A DNA stretch of 53,227 bases from Chitinophagales bacterium. Its GTDB lineage: Bacteria; Bacteroidota; Bacteroidia; Chitinophagales; Chitinophagaceae. Positions 34,950 through 43,965 of the stretch are shown here, one piece after another. The stretch lies in contig JAATGJ010000154.1 of the NCBI GenBank assembly GCA_015654695.1, positions 1 through 53,227 on the forward strand, read 5' to 3'. The notes below the pieces were generated by a model. The model was not told the DNA's origin and did not search any database. It saw nothing but the letters and a program-made list of their open reading frames with translations. The translations under genes were made by a program, and so were the position numbers. Positions within the stretch are counted from its first letter, which is position 1, and each line of letters opens with the position of its first letter.

Positions 34950-35825
34950 ATGACAAGAAAACGAACAAACTCCAACCTCCCAACTTATGATCAATTAATC
35001 ATTCCGACAGTTAAAGCGCTTTTAGAGTTAGGCGGCTCAGGAACAGTTGAAGAAATTAATAATAAAGTTTACGAAATTGTTCAACTACCCGACGATATTT
35101 TACAAATTCCACACGGACAAGATGGTTCAGTAAATGAAATTGACAACCGACTTACGTGGAGTAGAACGTATTTGAAAAAGTTTGGGCTTCTTGAGAATTC
35201 AGCAAGGGGAGTTTGGGCATTATTAAAAGCGGATATTGATATTGACTCGCTTGATCCTGAACATATAAAACGAACAGTAAAAGAACAGGCAAGACCATTA
35301 GCACAGAAAAAAAATAATCCAAAACAAATAGAAAAAGAAATTGAGGAAGAAGTAGAAAATATTGAAGAATGGAGGGAACAATTATTGAACATCCTTTATA
35401 ATGTTCCTCCTGCTGCTTTTGAACGACTTGCTCAAAGAATATTAAGAGAAAGCGGGTTTTTCCAGGTTGAGGTGACTGGTAAAACAGGTGATGGCGGTAT
35501 TGACGGAAAGGGGATAGTAAGGGTTAGCGGGCTTTTAAGTTTCCACGTTATTTTTCAATGCAAAAGGTATAAAGGCTCGGTAACTCCAAGTCAAATAAGA
35601 GATTTTCGGGGCGCAATGCAAGGACGGGCTGACAAGGGCCTTTTTATTACAACAGGAAAATTTACAAGAGACGCATTGAAGGAAGCTACAAGGGATGGTG
35701 CCCCTCCCATTGATTTAATTGATGGAGAGCTGTTGTGTGATAAATTAAAAGAATTGAAGTTAGGCGTGGAGACAAAAATGACAGAAACAATTGAAATAAA
35801 AAATGATTGGTTTCAAAATCTTTGA
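34950..35825 (+). CDS. mrr: Mrr-type restriction endonuclease (winged helix plus nuclease)
   Basis: A probable type IV nuclease that cuts modified DNA. The N-terminal Mrr_N winged-helix domain (about 12-95) opens with LPTYDQLIIPTVKALLELGG and contains LTWSRTYLKKFGLLE. The C-terminal PD-(D/E)xK domain (about 155-275) has FERLAQRILRESGF, the metal Asp in GDGGIDGKG, the QxK motif in FQCKRYKG, and KGLFITTGKFTRDA. The charged linker (about 105-140) is low in complexity. It is solitary, with no methylase or specificity gene alongside, and AT-rich relative to the core genes, consistent with acquisition by transfer. Confidence 0.9.
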   Translation: MTRKRTNSNLPTYDQLIIPTVKALLELGGSGTVEEINNKVYEIVQLPDDILQIPHGQDGSVNEIDNRLTWSRTYLKKFGLLENSARGVWALLKADIDIDSLDPEHIKRTVKEQARPLAQKKNNPKQIEKEIEEEVENIEEWREQLLNILYNVPPAAFERLAQRILRESGFFQVEVTGKTGDGGIDGKGIVRVSGLLSFHVIFQCKRYKGSVTPSQIRDFRGAMQGRADKGLFITTGKFTRDALKEATRDGAPPIDLIDGELLCDKLKELKLGVETKMTETIEIKNDWFQNL

Positions 35826-35918
35826 AGCTTTGCCCAATGGAAACCTACGCATTAACATTAGCTTTCGTTTTCCCAATAAAGATTTGATACTAAAATTTCT
35901 CATAGATAAAAATCAACA

Positions 35919-36409
35919 ATGAACCAACAAGAACTGATTATTAAAATGGCGCTTGACGCCTGGAATATATATGTAAGCAGAACTGATAAGCTGTTTAACG
36001 AACTGACAGATGAACAGCTTGCCAGCGAGGTAGCGCCGGGGAGAAATACAGGCATATATCTTTTAGGGCACCTGGCAGCAGTTCATGATGCCATGCTTCC
36101 GTTATTTAGTTTAGGCGAAAGATTATACCCGCAGCTAGAAGAAATATTTAAAAAAGTCCGGACAGGTAGGGGCTGGAAAAACCAGCGATAAAAGACTTAA
36201 GAAATTACTGGTTGGAAGTGAATAAAAAATTATCTCAGCATTTTAACCGGTTTACCACTGACGAATGGTTTCAAAAACATACCGCTGTTTCTGCAGAAGA
36301 TTTTGCAAAGGAGCCACACAGGAACAAACTAAATGTACTTATGAACAGGACGAATCATCTGGCTAATCATCTGGGACAACTGGTGTTTTTAAAAATCAAG
36401 CCCCGTTAA
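35919..36409 (+). pseudogene. Frameshifted DinB-like domain protein gene
   Basis: The first frame gives the N-terminal half (DAWNIYVSRTDKLFNELTDE, YLLGHLAAVHDAMLPLFSLG, LYPQLEEIF). After an A6 run at 36150-36155 the continuation of the fold moves to another frame: KSPDR, a TAG stop at 36167-36169, then GLEKPAIKDLRNYWLEVNKKL and a His-rich NHLANHLGQLVF end. One extra A would restore the frame, but the TAG would remain. Two defects therefore make sequencing error unlikely as the sole cause. DinB-like proteins are small four-helix metalloproteins of mostly unknown role. Confidence 0.7.
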
Positions 36410-36507
36410 CCATTAATGTTGAACAAATTCTTATGCAGGTGGATGGCAAAATTCATTGACACAGAAGGAAACCTTGTTTGTGCCATACAATCCAACAATA
36501 GTGCAAG

Positions 36508-36948
36508 ATGACAAAATCTAAAGCGATACATCCTGATTTTCTTTTCCTTTTGGAATTTAAAGAGCAAAAAATAATTGCACTGTTTAAAGACCTGAGAGAA
36601 TACATACTCGAAATTTATCCCGGTAGTAACGAGTTGTTGTACCATACTCACGCTTTAACAACAGTATTTTCCATTTCAGATAAACTGTCTGATGCATTTT
36701 GTATGCTACCCATCTATACTAACCACCTGAACTTAGGTTTCAATAAAGGGACATTGATCAGTGACCCTCATAAATTATTGGCAGGTACAGGAAACCTGAT
36801 ACGACACATCCCTGTTGACACGCCGGCTGACTATAGAAACAAAAAAGTTAAAGACCTGATTAAGTCAGCGGCGGACTTTGCTATTAAAGATATGGACCAC
36901 CCAACTACATCAATTGGCAAGACAATTTCAAAGATTAAAAAGAAATGA
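36508..36948 (+). CDS. DUF1801 domain-containing protein
   Basis: The 146-residue protein has the YdhG/DUF1801 pattern: IIALFKDLREYILEIYPGSNELLYHTH, FSISDKLSDAFCMLPIYTNHLNLGFNKG and LLAGTGNLIRHIPVDTPADY. The fold is small and alpha/beta with no known enzymatic activity. It follows the broken DinB-like gene on the same strand. The C-terminal end is lysine-rich (SKIKKK). Confidence 0.8.
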   Translation: MTKSKAIHPDFLFLLEFKEQKIIALFKDLREYILEIYPGSNELLYHTHALTTVFSISDKLSDAFCMLPIYTNHLNLGFNKGTLISDPHKLLAGTGNLIRHIPVDTPADYRNKKVKDLIKSAADFAIKDMDHPTTSIGKTISKIKKK

Positions 36949-36976
36949 GGTGGAATTAGCATTCCATCTTATCCCG

Positions 36977-38047
36977 TTAGTAATGATACCATTGCCACAA
37001 CGAAGCAGATACAAGGCCCAGGGTATGTTGTTCCACCTTTTCAGATAACACCATACTGTTCACAGCATGAAACAACCTGTTGACAACTTGGTTTGATATT
37101 CTTTGTGCATGGTTTGCTTGTTCCCATATACTGACCAGACGGCTTTTTATAAGCTCATCACGATGTTGTGCAAATATCCGGGGATCTTCTGCAGCAGCCA
37201 GTTGAAGGAATAAATTCCATCGTCCTGCTTCCAGGTCAATCCATATATCCTTCGCGTCATCAATCAGCCAGTAACAATATCCAATAGCTTTCCCGATGGA
37301 ACGCGCATTTTTTATGAGTACCGGGTCATGCGTATCAGTCATAAGGACCGTGTATTCAGCCATTACTCTAAAAGGTTCAGCAGATTTAAGATAAAGCGCT
37401 TTCCTGATTTTTTTCAGATCAGTATCAGCAGATAGCCCTTCTTTTGAAACAAAATCTTCTGCTTCAAATAGCTGCTTCATCACTTTAAAAAGCGAACCTG
37501 TTTTAGGATACCCACCTTTCTTTACTCCGGCTATTTTTAAATCATTCAGCACGCTGTCTGCCAAATGGCTCAGTAATTCTTCCGCAGGTGTTAATGGACG
37601 GGTACCAGGATAACCTGCTTTGATAAAGGGTTGAAATACTTCCAGGGAACTTACACTGCTTATTCCTTCCAGTTCATCACATGTATAATCAAACAAGCTG
37701 ATGCCCAGATTAAAACGGCCGCACCAGTCGGATGCATTGCTCGTTTGGGCAACTGTTAACCCAAGCATCTCACTGAAAACTTTACCAACCAGTACGCCAA
37801 ATCCATATACAGAGCGAAGCTGGTTGGCATGCAAACCCGGTGAAATAACAGTTGACTGGTTCATCCAGTCATTTTTGAAATCTCCGTGCTCGCGGATATC
37901 AATATATTCGGCTATAAATCCCTGGTGATGCGGTAATCCCGCCCTTTGCCAGGTTTCAAAAAAAATAGTTCCGAAGTGGTTTTGCCAATCCATTAAATCA
38001 TATTGATTTATTTCGGTATCCTCCATATCCTTTATGTTTTTTTCCAT
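36977..38047 (-). CDS. All-helical class I terpenoid/prenyl synthase-like protein
   Basis: A 356-residue protein predicted almost entirely helical. Two acidic motifs stand out: FDYTCDELE, residues 119-127 (Asp120, Asp124, Glu125), and CYWLIDDAKDIWIDLEAGRW, whose D263-D264-x-x-D267 is a canonical DDxxD. Class I terpene and prenyl synthases bind the diphosphate through magnesium at such sites on facing helices. No homologue is named with confidence. The gene begins 11 bases after the squalene-cyclase-like gene on the same strand, so the two are almost surely co-transcribed. Alternative: a non-catalytic member of the polyprenyl synthetase superfamily. Confidence 0.6.
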   Translation of the reverse strand: MEKNIKDMEDTEINQYDLMDWQNHFGTIFFETWQRAGLPHHQGFIAEYIDIREHGDFKNDWMNQSTVISPGLHANQLRSVYGFGVLVGKVFSEMLGLTVAQTSNASDWCGRFNLGISLFDYTCDELEGISSVSSLEVFQPFIKAGYPGTRPLTPAEELLSHLADSVLNDLKIAGVKKGGYPKTGSLFKVMKQLFEAEDFVSKEGLSADTDLKKIRKALYLKSAEPFRVMAEYTVLMTDTHDPVLIKNARSIGKAIGYCYWLIDDAKDIWIDLEAGRWNLFLQLAAAEDPRIFAQHRDELIKSRLVSIWEQANHAQRISNQVVNRLFHAVNSMVLSEKVEQHTLGLVSASLWQWYHY

Positions 38048-38058
38048 TCAAAAACAGG

Positions 38059-39114
38059 TCAATCATTTAATAAAGGATCTTGTGTTTCTGTTTGCCGCCA
38101 GCAAGCAAGGGCATAGCAGGCTATGGCTGTAGCAAATAGTCCATCTTTATCTTCAATCAAAGAATTTCCTCCTCCATCAGCATTATTCCATGATATAACC
38201 TGGTTGGGGTCCATCACATAAGGAGCTGGAATGCGCAGGATATAATCACCGGCCCAGCCACCATTATCCTGTTGTGCCTGAAGTAATGCATTACCGCATA
38301 AAGTTCTTTCCCGGTGATGGCCCGTGTAAGATAAATGCGCAAATGATTCCAGGGCCAGCGCAGTAGTAAAAGGATCCTGGTTTGCTGATGAAACAAGACC
38401 AAATCCGCCGCCTGCCAGTTGTTCACGAACAAGCGCTCCTGCCATCAACCCTGCACGATCTTTTGGTAAGCGATTTTTATATAGTGATAGTACACGTAAT
38501 AATAGAGTGGTTGTATAATGCGGGCTACGCCACCAGTAAGAATTGATGAACCCTTCGTTTGTTTGCTGCCCTATTAACGAGCTTATTATTCCCGGAACTT
38601 TTTCGCTTTTAAGATCGGCAAGCACGGTAGCAATGGAAACATCGGGATGAGAAGACGTCCAGCCGGCTATAAATTCATCGGCAGGCGCTGAAATAAATTC
38701 ACGGATACCTGAATCGGTTCTGTATGTTGAAACCCCGCTGCCAGTAAAATGGCTCCACAAAAACGCTTTGGCTTTCTCAAGAGCTGAACCTGTTAATTGG
38801 TTACAAGATTGCAATGCCATTAAACACCATGCAGTGGAATCCGCATCGGGAGGAACCAGGCTGCTATATGACCAGCCACCGGCAGGATGGCGGGATGTTA
38901 ATAGAAAATTTTGTGCATCACTGATTACATTCTTTTGTTCACTGAGACTGGAAATATGAGCTAACACAAAACCGGTCACCCAAATATCAGATTCGCCTGC
39001 CAGCGTGGGGAAACCTCGCCACCTCCCGTTTATCATTAGCGATAAAAGATATTTTATTCCCTTTTCAATTGCATGGTTTATACCTTTACTGTCAAATTTT
39101 TGTGCCGGATACAT
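38059..39114 (-). CDS. Prenyltransferase/squalene-oxidase repeat protein, class II cyclase-like
   Basis: A 351-residue alpha/alpha-barrel protein, about half the size of a squalene-hopene cyclase. Repeat signatures are AGGWSYSS (about 79), GGGFGLVSSANQDPFTTALAL and QQDNGGWAGDY. PPDADSTAW contains Asp90-Ala-Asp92-Ser93, the place of the DxDD/DxDT acid motif of class II terpene cyclases; Asp92 would be the proton donor. A single barrel without the second domain would need a small substrate or a partner. The partner may be the DDxxD protein encoded directly downstream. No signal peptide is present, so it is cytosolic or peripherally bound. Confidence 0.65.
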   Translation of the reverse strand: MYPAQKFDSKGINHAIEKGIKYLLSLMINGRWRGFPTLAGESDIWVTGFVLAHISSLSEQKNVISDAQNFLLTSRHPAGGWSYSSLVPPDADSTAWCLMALQSCNQLTGSALEKAKAFLWSHFTGSGVSTYRTDSGIREFISAPADEFIAGWTSSHPDVSIATVLADLKSEKVPGIISSLIGQQTNEGFINSYWWRSPHYTTTLLLRVLSLYKNRLPKDRAGLMAGALVREQLAGGGFGLVSSANQDPFTTALALESFAHLSYTGHHRERTLCGNALLQAQQDNGGWAGDYILRIPAPYVMDPNQVISWNNADGGGNSLIEDKDGLFATAIACYALACWRQTETQDPLLND

Positions 39115-39528
39115 CCTGCACTAGTTACAAAAAAGTTTAGACATATCTTCTGCCAGGATAAAACATTTTATGAAGCATGGTTCTCCGGTGGAATATTGAA
39201 TCCTGATACAATCTTTAGCAAATTCAAATCATCGTTACGGCTGTAAAAGAAATTTATTATAACGAAAGCGCTTGTTCTTTAAAACTATTTATTTACATTA
39301 CATATGTATTGATGCAACCAATGCGTTTCCCCTACCCAATTAAAATACGTCTGCTATAATAAATCCTGCCGGTGCGGATAGAATGTAAATAGGCTTTGAT
39401 ACCCTTATTCGGAATTGACAAATTGCTAAGAAGCAGGTAAAGAAATTTGTACTGATACTAAAATTCATTTGATCAGGATATGATCAAACACATGAACAAT
39501 TTTATCTAACCAACTAAAATTTACAAAC
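39115..39528. other. Long intergenic region between divergent units
   Basis: No coding frame is supported. It separates the minus-strand terpenoid-like pair from the plus-strand cyclase unit and must hold promoters for both, but I find no clean TTTG/TAnnTTTG pair on either strand. The one small feature is a 10-bp palindrome TACATATGTA (39299-39308). Confidence 0.6.
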
Positions 39529-39891
39529 ATGGCCGATATCATCATCACAATCACCCACGGTGATCCAGCTACAGGAATTTTAACAATGACCAACGGGCCA
39601 ACAACCAATGTTGACCAGGGCGACCAGGTAACCTGGGTAATAGCAGCGGGTTCAGGTGTCGCAGCCATTACAGGAATCGTTGAAAAACCGATGTCTTTTG
39701 ATTTGTTCAATCCCGATCCAAAACAACTTCCCAACTCTACCAGCTGGCAGGGTACAGTAAATCCAAATATTGGGGATGGCCAGGAAGAAACCTATTCAAT
39801 CAATTGGACAACGGCCGGCACAGGGTGGCTGGGCAAAGATGGTGCAGGTCAGCCGAAAAGTTTCGACCCCAAAATTCAGATAAAAGCATAA
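39529..39891 (+). CDS. Small beta-rich cytosolic protein
   Basis: A 120-residue protein without a signal peptide or cysteine. Alternating strands (IIITITHGDPATGILTMTN, GDQVTWVIAAGSG) and a final (TYSINWTTAGTGW, FDPKIQIKA) suggest an immunoglobulin-like or cupredoxin-like sandwich, but the copper ligands of cupredoxins are absent. Family unknown. The gene ends nine bases before the adenylate cyclase gene on the same strand, so the pair is probably one operon, and the small protein may act in the same signalling path. Confidence 0.7.
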   Translation: MADIIITITHGDPATGILTMTNGPTTNVDQGDQVTWVIAAGSGVAAITGIVEKPMSFDLFNPDPKQLPNSTSWQGTVNPNIGDGQEETYSINWTTAGTGWLGKDGAGQPKSFDPKIQIKA

Positions 39892-39900
39892 AATAGTAGT

Positions 39901-41685
39901 ATGTCCATTAAGAAAAAAGCTTATTATTTATTGATAGGCTTTTTTTGTTTTATTGTTCATTCTGTTGCCGGCCAGGACCAGCAACAGGCAGATAGTCTGA
40001 AGAAGATTTATCAGCAGGATATTCTTGCTGATTCTGTAAAGTTAGAATTACTCAACAACTTATCTTTTAACGAGGTAAATGACCTCAAACTGGCATTACA
40101 ATATGCAGAAGAACTGATAAGCCTCTCTGAACGACTTGGAAACAATTTATACCTGCACAGGGGATATTTTCAAAAGGGAAATAAAAAAAGATTAATGGGT
40201 GATCTTGAAGAGGCGTTAGATGCTTATTTCAAAAGCGGGGAAGCTGCGAGGAAAGCGAATTCCTTTAAAGGCGAAGGAAACACCAATGTAGCTATTGCTG
40301 ATATTTATTCCATCTCCAATAATCATCCGAATGCAAAGCTATACTACTATAAAGCGATCGCTATTTTGCGAAAATCCAATGACTCCATTGCCCTGGCCTC
40401 CGCTATTTCTAATGCTGGTGATGAATTCCTCAATACCGGTGATTACGATTCGGCGCTCTTGTATTTCAGAGAATCCGGATTGATATTTGAAAAAGTCAAT
40501 TACCTGATTGGCAAAGCCTACAGTCTCGGCAATATCGGAATGGTGTATGCTAATACCGGGCAAAGCAGTCTGGCAGAAAAAAACATAAATGAAGCAATAA
40601 AGATCCTGGAAGAAGCAGAAGATTATTATCCCATCTGTGTTTATCTCATTTCTATGTCTGATATCTATCTTCAAAAAGGGGATGATCGTACTGCGTTGAA
40701 CTATGCCATGCGAAGCCTGCAACTGGCGCAGCAATATGGATTGAAAGACCAGATCAGTGATGCTAATCTTAAACTTTCGGAATTGTATGAAAGAGCCGGC
40801 AATACGGGAGAGTCGTTCAAATATTACAAGAATTATATTACCTACAGGGACAGCGTTAATAATATCAAGTCTGTACAGAAAATGGCTGATCTGCGTACCG
40901 ATTTCGAAGTGTCTAAAAAGCAGACGGAAGTGGACCTGCTGAACCAGCAAAAACGAAACCAGCGGATCATGGTTGTTTCTCTTTTCATTATTCTTGGTCT
41001 GACCATCGTTATACTGGGCACCCTATACTGGTATTTCAGAAACATTTCAAGAGAGAAGAAAATATCGGAGGGACTTTTGCTCAATATCCTGCCTGCGGAA
41101 ACGGCCAGGGAATTAAAACGAAACGGTAAAGTAGATGCTGTAAAATTTGACGAGGTGACTGTATTGTTTACTGATTTTGTAGCATTTTCCAAGTTAGCCG
41201 AACACGTAGAACCGGTACAATTAGTAAAGAGTATTGACTTTTATTTCAAAGGATTTGATGAGATCACTACGAAATATGGGCTGGAGAAAATTAAAACAAT
41301 TGGCGATTCTTACATGTGCGCCTGCGGCCTGCCCACAGCCAATCCAACGCATGCAAGAAACGTGATCATTGCCGCAAAGGAAATGATTGACCTGGTGAAA
41401 CATGCCATGAACGCGGAAGATGGCCTGAGTCATTTTGATATCAGGATCGGCGTACACACCGGCCCCGTTGTAGCAGGTATTGTCGGAATAAAGAAATGGC
41501 AGTATGACATCTGGGGAGATACCGTAAACATAGCTTCACGTATGGAATCAAAGTCAGACCCGGGAAGAATTAATTTATCCGAAATCACTTACCAGGAAAT
41601 CAAAGATGAATTTCCCTGTGAATACAGGGGAGAAATTGAAGTAAAAAACCGGGGGCCATTGAAGATGTATTTCCTGGCTTCTTAA
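39901..41685 (+). CDS. TPR-containing membrane adenylate cyclase (class III)
   Basis: A signal sequence (AYYLLIGFFCFIVHSVAG) precedes a periplasmic TPR domain (about 50-310), a coiled-coil stretch, one membrane helix (about 353-375, MVVSLFIILGLTIVILGTL) and a cytosolic class III cyclase domain (about 410-590). Metal-binding Asp425 (LFTDF) and Asp469 (TIGDSYM), adenine-specifying Lys465 and Asp536 (YDIWGD), and transition-state Asn543 and Arg547 (VNIASRM) are present, so ATP and not GTP is the predicted substrate. It would turn a periplasmic protein-protein signal into cAMP. Nearest partner: the small beta-rich protein upstream. Confidence 0.9.
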   Translation: MSIKKKAYYLLIGFFCFIVHSVAGQDQQQADSLKKIYQQDILADSVKLELLNNLSFNEVNDLKLALQYAEELISLSERLGNNLYLHRGYFQKGNKKRLMGDLEEALDAYFKSGEAARKANSFKGEGNTNVAIADIYSISNNHPNAKLYYYKAIAILRKSNDSIALASAISNAGDEFLNTGDYDSALLYFRESGLIFEKVNYLIGKAYSLGNIGMVYANTGQSSLAEKNINEAIKILEEAEDYYPICVYLISMSDIYLQKGDDRTALNYAMRSLQLAQQYGLKDQISDANLKLSELYERAGNTGESFKYYKNYITYRDSVNNIKSVQKMADLRTDFEVSKKQTEVDLLNQQKRNQRIMVVSLFIILGLTIVILGTLYWYFRNISREKKISEGLLLNILPAETARELKRNGKVDAVKFDEVTVLFTDFVAFSKLAEHVEPVQLVKSIDFYFKGFDEITTKYGLEKIKTIGDSYMCACGLPTANPTHARNVIIAAKEMIDLVKHAMNAEDGLSHFDIRIGVHTGPVVAGIVGIKKWQYDIWGDTVNIASRMESKSDPGRINLSEITYQEIKDEFPCEYRGEIEVKNRGPLKMYFLAS

Positions 41686-41805
41686 ATGAGCAGATGTAAT
41701 ATTTATTTACCAAATTTCTTATTTCTCTTCAAACAACCCATCATTCCCCTTCCGCCATTAATAAAAAAGGGCATCTCTTTTGTATAAATTGATGAAACTC
41801 TTTTT

Positions 41806-43449
41806 ATGAAATATATTTTTACACGCTTTCTCTGTTGTCTTTTTTTGTCAATTTACCTCTTACCCTTATCAGCCCAGCCTATTATAACTTATACTGATTT
41901 TATTACAAGTGGATTAAATTCTCCCATAGAACTGGTAAATGCCGGTGATGGCTCCGGTCGTTTGTTTATTGCGGAACAAGGAGGAACTATCAGGGTGCGG
42001 GTAAGCGGCAATGCTGTGTTAGGTACTCCTTTCTTAACTATCCCTTCATCCACAGTTTTATCAGGTGGTGAACAGGGTCTGCTAAGCCTGGCTTTTCATC
42101 CTGATTATGAAACCAATGGATATTTTTATGTGTATTATACCCGAACCGGTGACGGCGCTATTGTCATTGCACGTTATAGTAATCCTACACCCTCTGATAA
42201 TGTTGCAGAAGGTGCCGGTACTGTTCTCCTGGTAATCCCGCATCCGGGACAAACCAATCACAATGGCGGGCACTTACATTTTCGTGTTGAAGGCGGCATT
42301 AATTATTTATATTTTGCTACCGGCGATGGCGGAGGTGGTAATGATCCGGGCAATAATGCCCAGAATGATGCTTCACAACTGGGGAAAATAATCCGCATAA
42401 ATGTGGATCTTCCTCTACCGATAACACCGGAGATCTATGCGAAAGGCCTGCGAAATCCTTTTCGCTGGAGTTTTGATCGCTTAACAGGTAATATGTGGAT
42501 AGGCGATGTAGGTCAGAGTATAAAAGAGGAAATTGATTTCTTGCCAGCATCCGCCCTGCCCGGCGCTAATTTTGGATGGCGTTGTTTTGAAGGAACTGTT
42601 CAAAACACCAATGTACCGTCTTGTAATCCTACTGGAAAGATTCCTCCCGTATTTGAATATAATAATTCTTCTCCAAGCGCTGTAACAGGTGGCTATGTTT
42701 ACCGTGGAGTTATTAATAGCGCTTTGTATGGCTATTATATCGCTTCGGATTTTTATTCAGGCCAGTTATGGATATTAAAACCCGATGGAACCGTTGACCG
42801 CACACAAACGAATCTTGAGGCTTTTATTGCTGCGTATGGTGAAGATGAAGCCGGAGAATTATACGCTGTTTCAATGGGCGGAACTATTTTCAGTATTTCC
42901 GCGGCTGGCAACAGTACGCTGCCTGTAACATTACTAAATTTTTCAGCCAGGCAATTTTCGGGTTATAATGAGCTAAGATGGTCAACGTCGTTTGAACAAA
43001 ATGCAGATAAATATATAATTGAATACAGTACAGACGGCAGCAGCTATGCAGTAGCGGGAGAAGTGGCAGCCAGGAACAATTCTTCCGGGTCTGATTATAG
43101 TTACCGGCACACTGGTATCGGCACAGGAAAAATATTTTACCGTTTACTGATACGTGATTTGGATGCCAGTTCACGTTATTCTTCCATAATAGCGGTCGGT
43201 GGCAAAAATAACGGCGACGTAAAATTATATGCTACCGTATTAAGGAATAACACGCTGGAACTAAATGCTAGCATCCCGGTTGAACGTTTAAAAGTATATG
43301 ATAACGGGGGAAGAGAAATGTATAGCACCGATCTTAATGGCAGGCAGGGATATTTTTCTATTCAGCTACCCGGTATGGCAAAGGGAATTTATTTTGTAGC
43401 GATACAGGGAAAAGATTATACTAAAACAGAAAAAATCTTTATTCAATAA
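41806..43449 (+). CDS. PQQ-type sugar dehydrogenase-like protein with type IX sorting domain
   Basis: A Sec signal (FLCCLFLSIYLLPLSAQ) leads into a six-bladed propeller (about 28-370): LVNAGDGSGRLFIAEQGGTIRV, GLLSLAFHPDYETNGYFYVYYTR, NHNGGHLHF, YFATGDGGGGNDPGNNAQN and GLRNPFRWSFDRLTGNMWIGDVGQ, as in soluble glucose dehydrogenases and HHIP-like proteins. A linking domain (VTLLNFSARQFSGYNELRWST) and a C-terminal sorting domain (LKVYDNGGREMY to KGIYFVAIQGKDYTKTEKIFIQ) direct it through the type IX system. It probably oxidises sugars outside the cell or is surface-bound; PQQ binding is inferred. Confidence 0.88.
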   Translation: MKYIFTRFLCCLFLSIYLLPLSAQPIITYTDFITSGLNSPIELVNAGDGSGRLFIAEQGGTIRVRVSGNAVLGTPFLTIPSSTVLSGGEQGLLSLAFHPDYETNGYFYVYYTRTGDGAIVIARYSNPTPSDNVAEGAGTVLLVIPHPGQTNHNGGHLHFRVEGGINYLYFATGDGGGGNDPGNNAQNDASQLGKIIRINVDLPLPITPEIYAKGLRNPFRWSFDRLTGNMWIGDVGQSIKEEIDFLPASALPGANFGWRCFEGTVQNTNVPSCNPTGKIPPVFEYNNSSPSAVTGGYVYRGVINSALYGYYIASDFYSGQLWILKPDGTVDRTQTNLEAFIAAYGEDEAGELYAVSMGGTIFSISAAGNSTLPVTLLNFSARQFSGYNELRWSTSFEQNADKYIIEYSTDGSSYAVAGEVAARNNSSGSDYSYRHTGIGTGKIFYRLLIRDLDASSRYSSIIAVGGKNNGDVKLYATVLRNNTLELNASIPVERLKVYDNGGREMYSTDLNGRQGYFSIQLPGMAKGIYFVAIQGKDYTKTEKIFIQ

Positions 43450-43455
43450 AGCATT

Positions 43456-43487
43456 AAGCCCTTACTACTTATGTATAAGGGCTTTTC
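43456..43487 (+). terminator. Terminator between convergent dehydrogenase and recX
   Basis: A perfect 9-bp stem (AAGCCCTTA with TAAGGGCTT), 11-base loop and a TTTTCTTTT tract. It reads best on the plus strand. The loop contains the recX stop codon, so the 3' ends of the two genes are interleaved. Confidence 0.75.
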
Positions 43488-43960
43488 TTTTCAGTTAATG
43501 ATTGAAAGACAGGAATTATCATTCCCGGTTCAAATCCCTTTTGCACCAGGTAATCCATTGTCTTCTTTTTGCGAACCAAATATTGTTCGTCTTTTAGTGC
43601 AGTATATTTTTCTATAGCCAGGTCTTTCAGCGTTTTTGAATATTCGTGTTCATCAATCTGGTTCAGCGCTTTTTTAATGCTATGATCATTTACTTGTTTT
43701 TGCTTTAGTTCATATTTTATTTTTACGCGGCCCCATTGCTTCTGTCTCCACTTACCTCCCGCAAAAGCGATAGCAAACCTTTCTTCATTCAGGCAACCCT
43801 CTTCTATCAGCGTGGAGATGATTTCATCATGGTCTTTTTTTGATACGCCCAGGTCATATAATTTCTGCTTTACTTCATGATGGCAGCGTTCCTGGTAACC
43901 ACAGTAATGCTTTAGTTTTTGCAGGGCCTGTTCTTTGGTGAGATATTTTTTATACAGCAT
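43469..43960 (-). CDS. recX: RecX family regulatory protein
   Basis: An inhibitor or modulator of RecA filaments. The 163-residue protein has three helical repeats: ALQKLKHYCGYQERCHHEVKQKLYDLG, EIISTLIEEGCLNEERFAIAFAGGKWRQKQWG and IKYELKQKQVNDHSIKKALNQI, with the typical R/K-x-x-x-G-x-x-R/K-I repeats. recA is not in the window. The gene has a perfect -7 box five bases from its ATG. Confidence 0.9.
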   Translation of the reverse strand: MLYKKYLTKEQALQKLKHYCGYQERCHHEVKQKLYDLGVSKKDHDEIISTLIEEGCLNEERFAIAFAGGKWRQKQWGRVKIKYELKQKQVNDHSIKKALNQIDEHEYSKTLKDLAIEKYTALKDEQYLVRKKKTMDYLVQKGFEPGMIIPVFQSLTEKKSPYT

Positions 43961-43965
43961 CCGGG

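Noticed and set aside
40339-40950. 203-residue open frame on the minus strand
   Set aside because: Antisense to the TPR region of the adenylate cyclase; the plus-strand frame has clear domains.
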